Source: an uncultured Clostridia bacterium (lineage in GTDB: Bacteria > Bacillota > Clostridia > TANB77 > CAG-508). Taken from it: a DNA stretch of 63,372 nucleotides. The position numbers and the translations under genes were made by a program. The stretch spans positions 1 to 63,372 of the forward strand of contig CAKPKF010000009.1 in assembly GCA_934167175.1 (NCBI GenBank). The letters are read 5' to 3'. The notes under the pieces are model-generated. The model had not been told where the DNA came from. It saw nothing but the letters and a program-made list of their open reading frames with translations, and searched no databases. This document shows positions 28,101 through 33,612 of this stretch, one piece after another. Position 1 is the stretch's first letter. Every line of letters begins with the position of its first letter.

Positions 28101-30463
28101 CAAACTTACTAAAAAAATTAAGTAGTGTAGTTGATGAAAATGAAAATGAGGTTAAGGCAACAGTCACAATAGATGAAGAAACAGGCAATACAACAAAAAA
28201 TGTAGAAAACAGAATATATATGTTAGAAGGGAAAAATCTTAATGTAGCTACAAATGAACAAGTAACAGCATATGGAGAAGTATATGGGATGACTTTCTTA
28301 GGTTTATTTACAAACAGAATGAATCCTAGCACTAGTACAGGTTTTTATAATAGTATGTATAATAATGGAGATACAATTACTAATGCAGGTACATTTTCAT
28401 CAAACTCTTATACGATGGCTCAACATATGCCAGACCATGATATAAAAGTTGATGGATTTTATACAAATTTAAATGAAAATGGAACTATAAAGAAACAGTA
28501 TATAGATACAACTCCAAAAGATGATGTGTATTACATTTGGCTTGTTGGAGAAAAAATGGATGTAACAAAATTTGAAATAACATTAACAGCTTCAAAATAT
28601 GCAACACTTGGTACATATGAATTGTTATTACAAGGATTTTCAGACCAAAATATAAAATTTGTGCTATCTGGATTTTCAGCAGGTTTAGATAGTAATGTTT
28701 CGTTAGTAGATCCAAGTGAAATAGAGGCAATAGCCCCAAATCAAGACACTGCAAATAATGTATTCGGATTAACTATGAAAACAGGTAATACGGGTTGGCA
28801 AAATAAAGGTCAAACTACATTTTTAACCAAAAATGGAGGTAGTTATACTGGAGAAAATCGATATGAAGGAGATAACTCAACATATACTCCAACGCTAAAT
28901 TTCTGTTTTTACCATTCACAAAATATTAACCAAAAAAGAGCCTTAGGAGATGTAAGAATAAGGTTACAAGCGATGATACCAATAGATGATTTAAATTATA
29001 AATTGTCGTATATAGATATAATAATAGAAATGTCAACAGCTATGTATCAAAACGATTTCTACGAAGCGGCAATAACGCCAGGAGAAGAATTTGGATTATT
29101 TACTACAACAGAAACAAGTATTACAAGTAAAAGTTCATTCTCTACATATTATTCATTATACATAGATGACTTTTCAAACAGTAAATATTATAATGAATAC
29201 CAAAATGATAAAAGAGTTATAGTATCAAGAGATGCAAATAATTTACCATACGTATTTCCAGCAAATACGAAATTAACTATGCTTGACATGATAACTAATG
29301 AATATTATTATTATGTTGTAACAGAAAATGACGTATCGCAAAATAAATATGTATACAGCCTGTCAGACTTTATTTTGATGGGAAGTAACAATAAAAAATA
29401 TGATGAACAAGCAAGGTATAATAATTATTATAATTCGAACCAAGATTTAATATACGAAAACTTCATCTTCCACATAAACTTTTCAGATGCTAATTTAAAT
29501 ACAGACATACAAAATAATAGTTTATTAATGGAACTTAGAAGTAGTGAACAACAAACTTTAATAGGTGTTCTTGGTATTCAAAGAGATGCGATGGTATATA
29601 GTGTGTATCCAAACAAAGATGCTACTATAAAAGTTAATTCAAAAGTAGATCCTGAAACTGTATATTTAGGAGATACATTTAATTTAGATGTAACAACAAA
29701 ATTTGAGCAAACAGTAATAAATTCAAAAGTAATATATGATACACAATATTTTGATAAAAAATTAGGAATAAAGATATCTATATATGATAACAATGGAAAT
29801 AGATTAAACAGTGACAGTTTACTAGGAATTAATTTTGAGCTAGATGGTAAGTTATATTATCCTAGAATAGATGGAACCACTAGAATTAGTATAGCAGACA
29901 AAGTTACAGATGTACTTGCTAAAATAAAAGTAAATACACAGAATAATACAATTTTGGCAACAGGGGATTATATAATAAAGGTAGAGTCATTTGGTTCATC
30001 AGATGGAATATATTATGGACTTACAGCTTCAGATACAGCAGAATCAAATCTAAGAGTTATACAATTAGCATATGGATTAAAAGTAAAAACAAGTGATAAA
30101 TCAAAGATTGTAGATAAGGAAACAGGAAACACGTTAAATGGTAATAATTTTTTATCAGTAGCATTAGAATACTCTTCAGCACTTTCAAAGCCAAGTATTG
30201 CAGTATCATTATATAGAAGAGATTATTCAGATATATTTTCTCAAGATTATCAATTAGTAGATTTAAAAGATTATGTTGGAAACATATTAACACCAACAGT
30301 TAGAGAAAAAGAATACCTAGTATCACAAGAACCAACAGATTCAATGACACACAGCTTATCACTAAATTCAAATCTTACAACAGGAACATATAAATTAGTA
30401 TATAAACTGTATGATGAAAATGAATATGTTGGGGAGGCATATGAATATATAGTAATTAAATAG
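22127..30463 (+). CDS. Giant exported beta-repeat surface protein
   Basis: 2778 residues. Residues 9-24 form a signal/membrane helix followed by RAFTNSRAKQF. Regions in order: an acidic region to about 290; GLUG-like/right-handed beta-helix sequence at about 320-640 (YFQLTNDIDLGG, GIFDGAGHVI, GGIVGTI); Ig-like segments at about 680-840; a pectin-lyase-like start at about 845 (VDYNGGNDNNDGFTPQAPVKTL) leading into beta-helix; a Gly-rich repeat block at about 1339-1870; and several beta-sandwich regions to the end. No LPXTG or C-terminal anchor. Two SipW-like peptidase genes follow directly, so they may process it. A very large adhesin or matrix scaffold is the best reading. Confidence 0.8.
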   Translation: MKKISKKNIFILIILIIFIIIQIRAFTNSRAKQFIDITADVIDNSSLLEDEKYQIQAINSGESGYYITLPDIINNKKVSKYFVEEKEIVSDEENLKNNKIERQVGEKLYLTEKEKEDQVLKLYVEYDKITKNEKTLYNRSEERQIEDYKINLEGYMPKNSETKIEEANKEEVEKKAKEYINEKNNLKVAYDIKILSENEEYNPSEFDEKVKVTISGLEKIDENKQKYKVIHIDGEKIDEVSEVETNENGISFDAKSFSIYAVILEEIPTPEIVNLEHTSILKSVKSNLNTKNIWKGNVETKFAWGNGNENEPYLITNGDELAYLAKQVVGGEKYDGKYFQLTNDIDLGGLAWTPIGNTSNSFLGIFDGAGHVIANANINVTSLPNTTYDSYGIFGSLGGGNNKTIIRNVEFSNINVNITANGTTNRNSNAGIRIGCVAGSLYKNTNVENIIVKSSSITDTNAISVYNSNFQLSVGGIIGYIANTASSNTDPGSNARYNISNCFSNVNISLDATAQVSTSFWGGRDGRGHYHTGGIVGTIRSQPIWPTNCLYTGDISSNGFIGPIFGALINNTAFSKSSTFGTIWNGNDAGNVTMNNAYYSEFTAGGTSFTQTVKSGNSTARKNNTTTNTGYVQGVNKGIYTTNMNEMLNMFNNNVSTDNKYLSWVYQDNTFSLKSRLLTTVDETETDTGSDITINVSDPYNIGTYTYRWYKDDVEDTSVQGNVYHWKLNYENDENILVITSDGTYYATSRFIVKKVGVDIVFNVNKNNNSVTATLEGRGLQITSASDYNFQWYKIDIAGEEETLEGETSLILNNLEEGFEYKLVGTNTKHPNFSTQNSFIYGDRIVVYVDYNGGNDNNDGFTPQAPVKTLSTAYSKLDSNGSRNKNVIVIMGTYSSTSYMDTETSTTYSKNVTITGKYGGVDYNARLYFYSGTSTYRYMAADTTFQYLTFYGGNNQMYFYLQGYSLTMGEGVEMQGYATSNSNQGLIGNRAPALHIFGGWLRYNYSTLPRNNPKILIKSGTYGRIVLGGSSGNSSASSLQQTTSHNFTGSSMQDSLKSEITVDIKNSTTPSNYDYDINLLVGGSTAGNNYSRITENIKSGTVGRVLGGSIGDSSYRPNNWNYPINTFLGETTINVSGGKINELYGGCLGRNMSAIGGGWNTSTITCDSYFYGTINLNISGGEIESNIYGAGAGGVTGYSTTSSDTYKSYGENFETSVNLNISGGKISGNVYGGGYGYTEYLTEEVTATDGGALYGSSNIKISGSPTITGNIYAAGRGYNLSSKTSIAQTIGETNIEISGSPAITGQIFGAGEGISGYNDMAKLVGTSTIKISSDLNTEVYGGGNIATTQGNTNVNIENGNHTSDIYGGGNIGKIDGNTIVSINGGTQNRVYGGGNQADTTTSTVNINDGQTNEVYAGGNSAGVENANVYLKGGNVTTIYGGSNQTDTVKNSNIEATAGTVDTIYGGNNIGGTTEVSNVKINGSTVNTAVYGGGNQADTGETNVHLEKSQNTIPNVFGGGNQAGVTKTNVYANGMSVNNIFGGSNTNGTVNESNVTINKGTVPSVYGGNNQGGVTETSNVTINGGTVQDVYGGGDQATTNTSNVKTLGGVIENIYGGGNQAGVTTTNITTEAGKIENIYGGSNRSGDVNQSNISTNNTTDSIQNVYGGNNQGGKTSETQVNINGKGVVNVYGGGNQAVTNVTNLNINGEVTGSVYGGGNQAGVETSTNVKLENATIEKNIYGGGNEGIVTENTNVDVKNSTLKSSVYGGGNGSTAIVYGNTNLIIEGENTNITGNAFGGGNKAATGKEDTQNSKSTVNIVGATIGKNVYGGANTSVVYGTTQTNIGYEAVANTNLEIGNIEIGGTVFGGGEANESGSEIYDFSFISVTKGIDIEINGKNHTKFAIKGSIFGSGNASSTSGKSYINIQNYGTTNAPQSNISIQRATCTTISNSAISLSGATDRTNEYSTTYFAISRVDEVKLKNNSTLYLCNGANLLKKLSSVVDENENEVKATVTIDEETGNTTKNVENRIYMLEGKNLNVATNEQVTAYGEVYGMTFLGLFTNRMNPSTSTGFYNSMYNNGDTITNAGTFSSNSYTMAQHMPDHDIKVDGFYTNLNENGTIKKQYIDTTPKDDVYYIWLVGEKMDVTKFEITLTASKYATLGTYELLLQGFSDQNIKFVLSGFSAGLDSNVSLVDPSEIEAIAPNQDTANNVFGLTMKTGNTGWQNKGQTTFLTKNGGSYTGENRYEGDNSTYTPTLNFCFYHSQNINQKRALGDVRIRLQAMIPIDDLNYKLSYIDIIIEMSTAMYQNDFYEAAITPGEEFGLFTTTETSITSKSSFSTYYSLYIDDFSNSKYYNEYQNDKRVIVSRDANNLPYVFPANTKLTMLDMITNEYYYYVVTENDVSQNKYVYSLSDFILMGSNNKKYDEQARYNNYYNSNQDLIYENFIFHINFSDANLNTDIQNNSLLMELRSSEQQTLIGVLGIQRDAMVYSVYPNKDATIKVNSKVDPETVYLGDTFNLDVTTKFEQTVINSKVIYDTQYFDKKLGIKISIYDNNGNRLNSDSLLGINFELDGKLYYPRIDGTTRISIADKVTDVLAKIKVNTQNNTILATGDYIIKVESFGSSDGIYYGLTASDTAESNLRVIQLAYGLKVKTSDKSKIVDKETGNTLNGNNFLSVALEYSSALSKPSIAVSLYRRDYSDIFSQDYQLVDLKDYVGNILTPTVREKEYLVSQEPTDSMTHSLSLNSNLTTGTYKLVYKLYDENEYVGEAYEYIVIK
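26141..27745 (+). repeat. Block of about 21 Gly-rich beta-strand repeats (YGGGNxA type)
   Basis: About 21 units of 20-30 codons each carry a core such as VYGGGNQA, IYGGSN or VFGGGN. Each is followed by a Thr/Asn-rich strand and a NVxINGG-like strand. At least five longer, related units (YGGCLG, YGAGAG, YGGGYG) precede the block from about 25550. At DNA level the cores (TATGGAGGAGGAAA) are near-identical, so copy number may vary by recombination. The regular rise suggests a solenoid. Confidence 0.85.
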
Positions 30464-30483
30464 AAGTTTATAGGTTTACTTTA

Positions 30484-30505
30484 AGGAGCTTATTGCTAAG
30501 CTCCT
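30484..30505 (+). other. Intergenic hairpin without T tract between the giant gene and its peptidases
   Basis: AGGAGCTTA (30484-30492), loop TTGC, TAAGCTCCT (30497-30505). Short complementary stretches outside it (TAGGTTT and AAACCTA) could extend the stem. The lack of a T run argues against a terminator. It could stabilise the upstream mRNA or limit readthrough. Confidence 0.5.
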
Positions 30506-30538
30506 AAAAACCTAAATATAAAGTAATTAGGAAAAAAT

Positions 30539-31123
30539 ATGAAATATGATATAGAATCTATAAAAAAAAGAAAAAGAATTCAAAGTATATTGAAAAAAGT
30601 ACTAAATATAATTTTAATTATTTTAATATATAATATTATTTTATTAGGAATATCATATATAAACAAAATAGGTGAAATAGAACTATTGGGATATAGAGCA
30701 TATAGCATAACTACAAATAGTATGGAACCAAGTATTAGTTCTGGTGATGTTGTTATTGTAAAGAAATATGATGAAGATCAAATGAGAGTAGGAAATGTAA
30801 TAACATATAAACAAAAAGAAGAAATTATCACCCATAGAATTGTTGATATAAAAGAAACCGAAGGAGAAAAAAGATTTATAACAAAAGGTGATAACAATAA
30901 TGTTGAAGATACGGAAGGAACTCAATATAAAGACATAAAAGGAACTATTATATTAACTATTCCACATTTAGGAAGTATTATTCGTGTTCTAGAAAATAAG
31001 ATGATATTTTTAGTAGTTGTTTTAATATTTCTAATATTGCTTTTTTACAGATTACAGCTACAAGAAAAGAAAGAAATTAGGAGAGAGAAAAAAATAAATG
31101 AAGAAAAGACATATAGAGAATAG
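30539..31123 (+). CDS. SipW-type signal peptidase I (third)
   Basis: 194 residues with membrane helices at about 22-44 and 157-177. Catalytic residues are intact: Ser61 in TNSMEPSISSGDVV and His99 in THRI, plus KGDNNNVEDTEG. A basic cytoplasmic tail ends the protein. It directly follows the giant surface protein and overlaps a degenerate paralog by 26 nt, so the pair probably handles that substrate. An AGGAAA site precedes the ATG. It is the third peptidase in the island with a complete Ser-His pair. Confidence 0.92.
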   Translation: MKYDIESIKKRKRIQSILKKVLNIILIILIYNIILLGISYINKIGEIELLGYRAYSITTNSMEPSISSGDVVIVKKYDEDQMRVGNVITYKQKEEIITHRIVDIKETEGEKRFITKGDNNNVEDTEGTQYKDIKGTIILTIPHLGSIIRVLENKMIFLVVVLIFLILLFYRLQLQEKKEIRREKKINEEKTYRE

Positions 31124-31688
31124 TTTTTATAAAAGAAAAGTGTTTAAAAAAGCTATATTAAAAATTATATATGTTATATTATATGTTTCGGTTTTGTATA
31201 ATATATTATTTTTAATAAATACAACAATAAGTAAAAAAGAATATTTTAAAATACTAGATATCAGTATTATTACAATGAAAAGTGAATCAATGAAACCAGA
31301 GCTAAAAAAGAACGACTTAATGATAGTAAAATCGTATAAAAAAAATAATCCACAAATTAAAGATAACATTTCATACAGCGTAAATAATACTATTAAAACA
31401 AACAAAGTATTTAATATTCAAGAAGACAATGGTGAAAGATATTATGTAACGAAATCAAATAATAACTATTACCCAGATATAGAAAAAATATATGATAATC
31501 AAATAATAGGGAAAGTTGTTTGTAATATTAATATTTTAGGGATTTTTATAAATATAATTCAATCAAAATTATTTACAATATTTGCGATGATTTTAATATT
31601 ATTAAAAATTTCATATAATAAATATATGTATAAAATGAAAAAAGAAAGAAGACGAAAAAAATATAAAAATAGCAATATACAATCATAA
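31098..31688 (+). CDS. SipW-like protein with serine but no catalytic histidine
   Basis: 196 residues, the same layout as the preceding peptidase: helix at about 17-38, SESMKPELKKNDLMIV with Ser64, and a C-terminal helix at about 157-174 with a very basic tail. The THR(I) histidine position reads KTNKVFNI, so His is replaced by Asn, with a Lys next to it. It may be inactive, or it may use the Lys as general base as classical signal peptidases do. The 26-nt overlap with the upstream gene implies coupled expression and possibly a heteromeric complex. It is the last gene of the island. Confidence 0.75.
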   Translation: MKKRHIENSFYKRKVFKKAILKIIYVILYVSVLYNILFLINTTISKKEYFKILDISIITMKSESMKPELKKNDLMIVKSYKKNNPQIKDNISYSVNNTIKTNKVFNIQEDNGERYYVTKSNNNYYPDIEKIYDNQIIGKVVCNINILGIFINIIQSKLFTIFAMILILLKISYNKYMYKMKKERRRKKYKNSNIQS

Positions 31689-31701
31689 AAAGAGCAATTT
31701 G

Positions 31702-32065
31702 GTTAGTGTAAAATATTTTCCATAAGATACCCCTTTCAATTAGTTAAAGTTTTTTTGTTCAAAACCATTTTAACACAATTTTGATTGGGTATCTTATTTT
31801 TATTAAATTACTTTCCCAGAATTTATTTTACACTAACTTGTTTTTGGATTTCTTTTTAAGCCTTTTACACCATGTTCTTGATATTTTCTAGCCCATTTTC
31901 TAACTGTTGTACATGATGGAATATTAAATTGTTTTGATACATATTCCCAACTATAATTATTATGCATATAATAATTTACTACTTTTAATTTAAATTCTTC
32001 TGAATATTTTGACATATAAAATGAACCCAAATTATTAAACTTTTTTGTCTAATAATTTGGGTTCA
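31702..32065. mobile_element. Remnant of an IS3/IS150-like insertion sequence
   Basis: It contains the start of an OrfA-type transposase on the minus strand and two sets of inverted repeats. Arms GTTAGTGTAAAATA (31702-31715) and TATTTTACACTAAC (31824-31837) enclose a second pair, ATAAGATACCC (31722-31732) and GGGTATCTTAT (31787-31797). At the other side a perfect 16-nt pair (32022-32037 and 32050-32065, TGAACCCAAATTATTA) encloses a 12-nt loop. There is no OrfB catalytic part, so the element is dead. Confidence 0.65.
31833..32015 (-). pseudogene. Truncated IS3-family transposase OrfA (helix-turn-helix part)
   Basis: A 60-residue fragment, MSKYSEEFKLKVVNYYMH and then SWEYVSKQFNIPSCTTVRKWARKYQEHGVKGL, which is the usual DNA-binding start of IS3/IS150 OrfA proteins. 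The stop codon lies inside an inverted-repeat arm, so the end was created by deletion or insertion. The DDE domain is absent. An in-frame TTG at 32030 would add five residues. Confidence 0.75.
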
Positions 32066-32110
32066 CTTCAAATTTTCTAGTTCTCCTGTTAAAAATAAAG
32101 GGAGGATTAT

Positions 32111-32620
32111 ATGGCAGGAAAAAGAACTAATACTAAAAAGAAAATAAAGCTAAACAAAAAACTAGTATGTACTATTGTTGTTTTATTATTGATTATAGCT
32201 GTTATATTTGCAATTATAATGTTATTTAAACCTGTGAATGTTGGAAAAATAAACAAAGATGGAAAAGCAGAGTATATAGAAAGGGTTGGAAATGTAACAA
32301 AATATCCAGACAAGAAAATTGTAGAATTCAAAAATAATTATGAACTAATAGATAATGGAATAATAACAACAGAAATCTATGACAAACTAAAAAATAATGA
32401 CAATATCTATAATTTAACCGTAACAGAATATTTAAGGCTAGGAGATATATCAGCAAAAGAAAGCTACAATATAAACAAAGCAATACAAACAAAAGTAGTA
32501 AATGAAGATACAAGTTATGCAGACTATTTCGCAAAAACTTGCGGATTAAAAAATAAAAAAGAATTGTTAAAATACACAAAAGCTGTATTCGAATTAGCAG
32601 ACAAAGAACAGGGGAGTTAA
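32111..32620 (+). CDS. Membrane-anchored protein of unknown function
   Basis: 169 residues: a very basic N-terminus, one membrane helix at about residues 19-41, then a soluble helical part (YNLTVTEYLRLGDISAKESYN, TSYADYFAKTCGLKNKKELLKYTK). The last segment, with its ADYFAKTCGLK motif, resembles a small lipid- or wall-facing helical domain, but I do not recognise the family. It has a GGGAGGA site before the ATG and its own terminator. It stands between the IS remnant and the uvrB fragment. Confidence 0.65.
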   Translation: MAGKRTNTKKKIKLNKKLVCTIVVLLLIIAVIFAIIMLFKPVNVGKINKDGKAEYIERVGNVTKYPDKKIVEFKNNYELIDNGIITTEIYDKLKNNDNIYNLTVTEYLRLGDISAKESYNINKAIQTKVVNEDTSYADYFAKTCGLKNKKELLKYTKAVFELADKEQGS

Positions 32621-32638
32621 CATACCTTGTTCTTTTTT
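32603..32638 (+). terminator. Terminator of the 32111 gene
   Basis: AAAGAACAGG, overlapping the last codons, pairs with CCTTGTTCTTT with one bulged base; a run of T follows. Confidence 0.65.
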
Positions 32639-32683
32639 TACAAATAATTCATAGAAAATATTTAAATTATAGAGAAATTTTGA

Positions 32684-32714
32684 TATAATTGAGTTGTCGC
32701 AAAATTTGCGACAA
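32684..32714 (+). promoter_or_regulatory. Promoter -10 box followed by a perfect palindromic operator-like site
   Basis: TATAAT (32684-32689) is followed after 4 nt by arms TTGTCGCAAA (32694-32703) and TTTGCGACAA (32705-32714), one base apart. This sits where a repressor would block initiation. It does not match the Gram-positive LexA box that I know. It is the start of about 900 nt without an intact gene and was probably the control region of the truncated uvrB copy 190 nt downstream. Confidence 0.5.
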
Positions 32715-32899
32715 TTGCTTTAAACGGAAAAAAATTACTAGGTTGAGATAAAGTGTTAAAAATACACATTAAAGGGACATGCAACCAGTTAAAAAATATC
32801 GTTCGACCCATATACAAAAATAATTACACAAATTTATAAATAAGTTACAATAATAATTGGGTTGAGAAATGTTATAACAAATTATGAAAGGAATAGAAA

Positions 32900-33013
32900 A
32901 TGTTCAAATTAGTATCAAATTACAAGCCAACAGGCGACCAGCCACAAGCAATTAAATACCTATCAAACGGAATAGAAGAGGGAAAAAAATTAGTGTTATT
33001 TAGTACTATGTAA
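32900..33013 (+). pseudogene. uvrB': 5' fragment of uvrB (about 31 matching codons)
   Basis: The first 31 codons match the start of the intact uvrB at 38106 at 77 of 93 positions by my count (MFKLVSNYKPTGDQPQAI versus MFKLHSEYKPTGDQPQAI). Similarity stops just before the P-loop, then TAA follows after six unrelated codons. The divergence is too high for a fresh duplication. It is more likely a displaced 5' end left by integration of an element, or a foreign copy. The rest of 33014-33275 shows no gene. Confidence 0.8.
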
Positions 33014-33087
33014 TGCTTGAAAATACAGACAAGTTGAACGAAATATCATTAAATGATAAATAATAATATTGAACAAATAAAAACGAA

Positions 33088-33108
33088 TTTGTGACCTTTA
33101 TTCGTCCT
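33088..33108 (+). repeat. Left copy of a 21-nt direct repeat
   Basis: An exact copy, with core GTGACCTTTATTCGTCC, of the site at 37966-37986. The pair encloses 4.9 kb holding the radical SAM, Nudix and HPr-kinase-like genes. It is a candidate attachment-site repeat. A second TTCGTCCT follows directly at 33111. Confidence 0.6.
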
Positions 33109-33275
33109 GATTCGTCCTCATTAATACCAATGTAAATTAGTAAGAATATGGTTATAACGAAATACTCGAAAAAAGCAAAGAACTTGATAGATTTATCATA
33201 GAAGAATATAGAAAGAGAGACAAAATAAATACAGATAGTAATAATACTTACAAAAATGCAAATTGCAAAAAAAAA

Positions 33276-33304
33276 TTGACATAAAATGTAAATTATTGTA
33301 TAAT
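33276..33304 (+). promoter_or_regulatory. Perfect-consensus sigma-A promoter for the radical SAM gene
   Basis: TTGACA (33276-33281), 17 nt, TATAAT (33299-33304). The only full-consensus match that I noticed in the window. It would give an unusually long leader of about 300 nt. Confidence 0.8.
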
Positions 33305-33310
33305 ATACAA

Positions 33311-33612
33311 AGATATAAATAGAATTTTAATAAATAAATATCTTTTTAGAGAAATTTGGGGCAAAAGAATTAATAGTCATGAAATGAACATCTAGTTATT
33401 ATAGAAAAATGACACTGTAATAGAAACTAGTATATTAAAGTACGATTTTGCTTGTAATATAATAAAATGTTGAAAAAATAGCAAATAAATATTTAAGAAA
33501 CAAGATAAAAATTGATATATAAAAAATAATAAAATTTAAATATATAATAAGTTAAGAAATTATAGAAAAATGATAAAATTGATTATAATAAATTATGAAA
33601 AGGTGTATTTAT
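33311..33612 (+). ncRNA. Long untranslated leader or possible small RNA before the radical SAM gene
   Basis: About 300 nt between the consensus promoter and ATG 33613 with no ORF of note. One stem is clear: CTAGTT (33392-33397) with AACTAG (33425-33430), continued by TTATAG (33399-33404) with CTGTAA (33415-33420). No known riboswitch motif was recognised. It may be a control region or a separate RNA. Confidence 0.35.

Noticed and set aside
22512..30296. Several minus-strand open frames inside the giant gene
   Set aside because: They mirror the repeat and low-complexity coding sequence, lack ribosome sites and show no protein-like composition.
32900..33013. A small independent gene
   Set aside because: It matches only the first codons of uvrB and stops after six unrelated codons, so it is a fragment.
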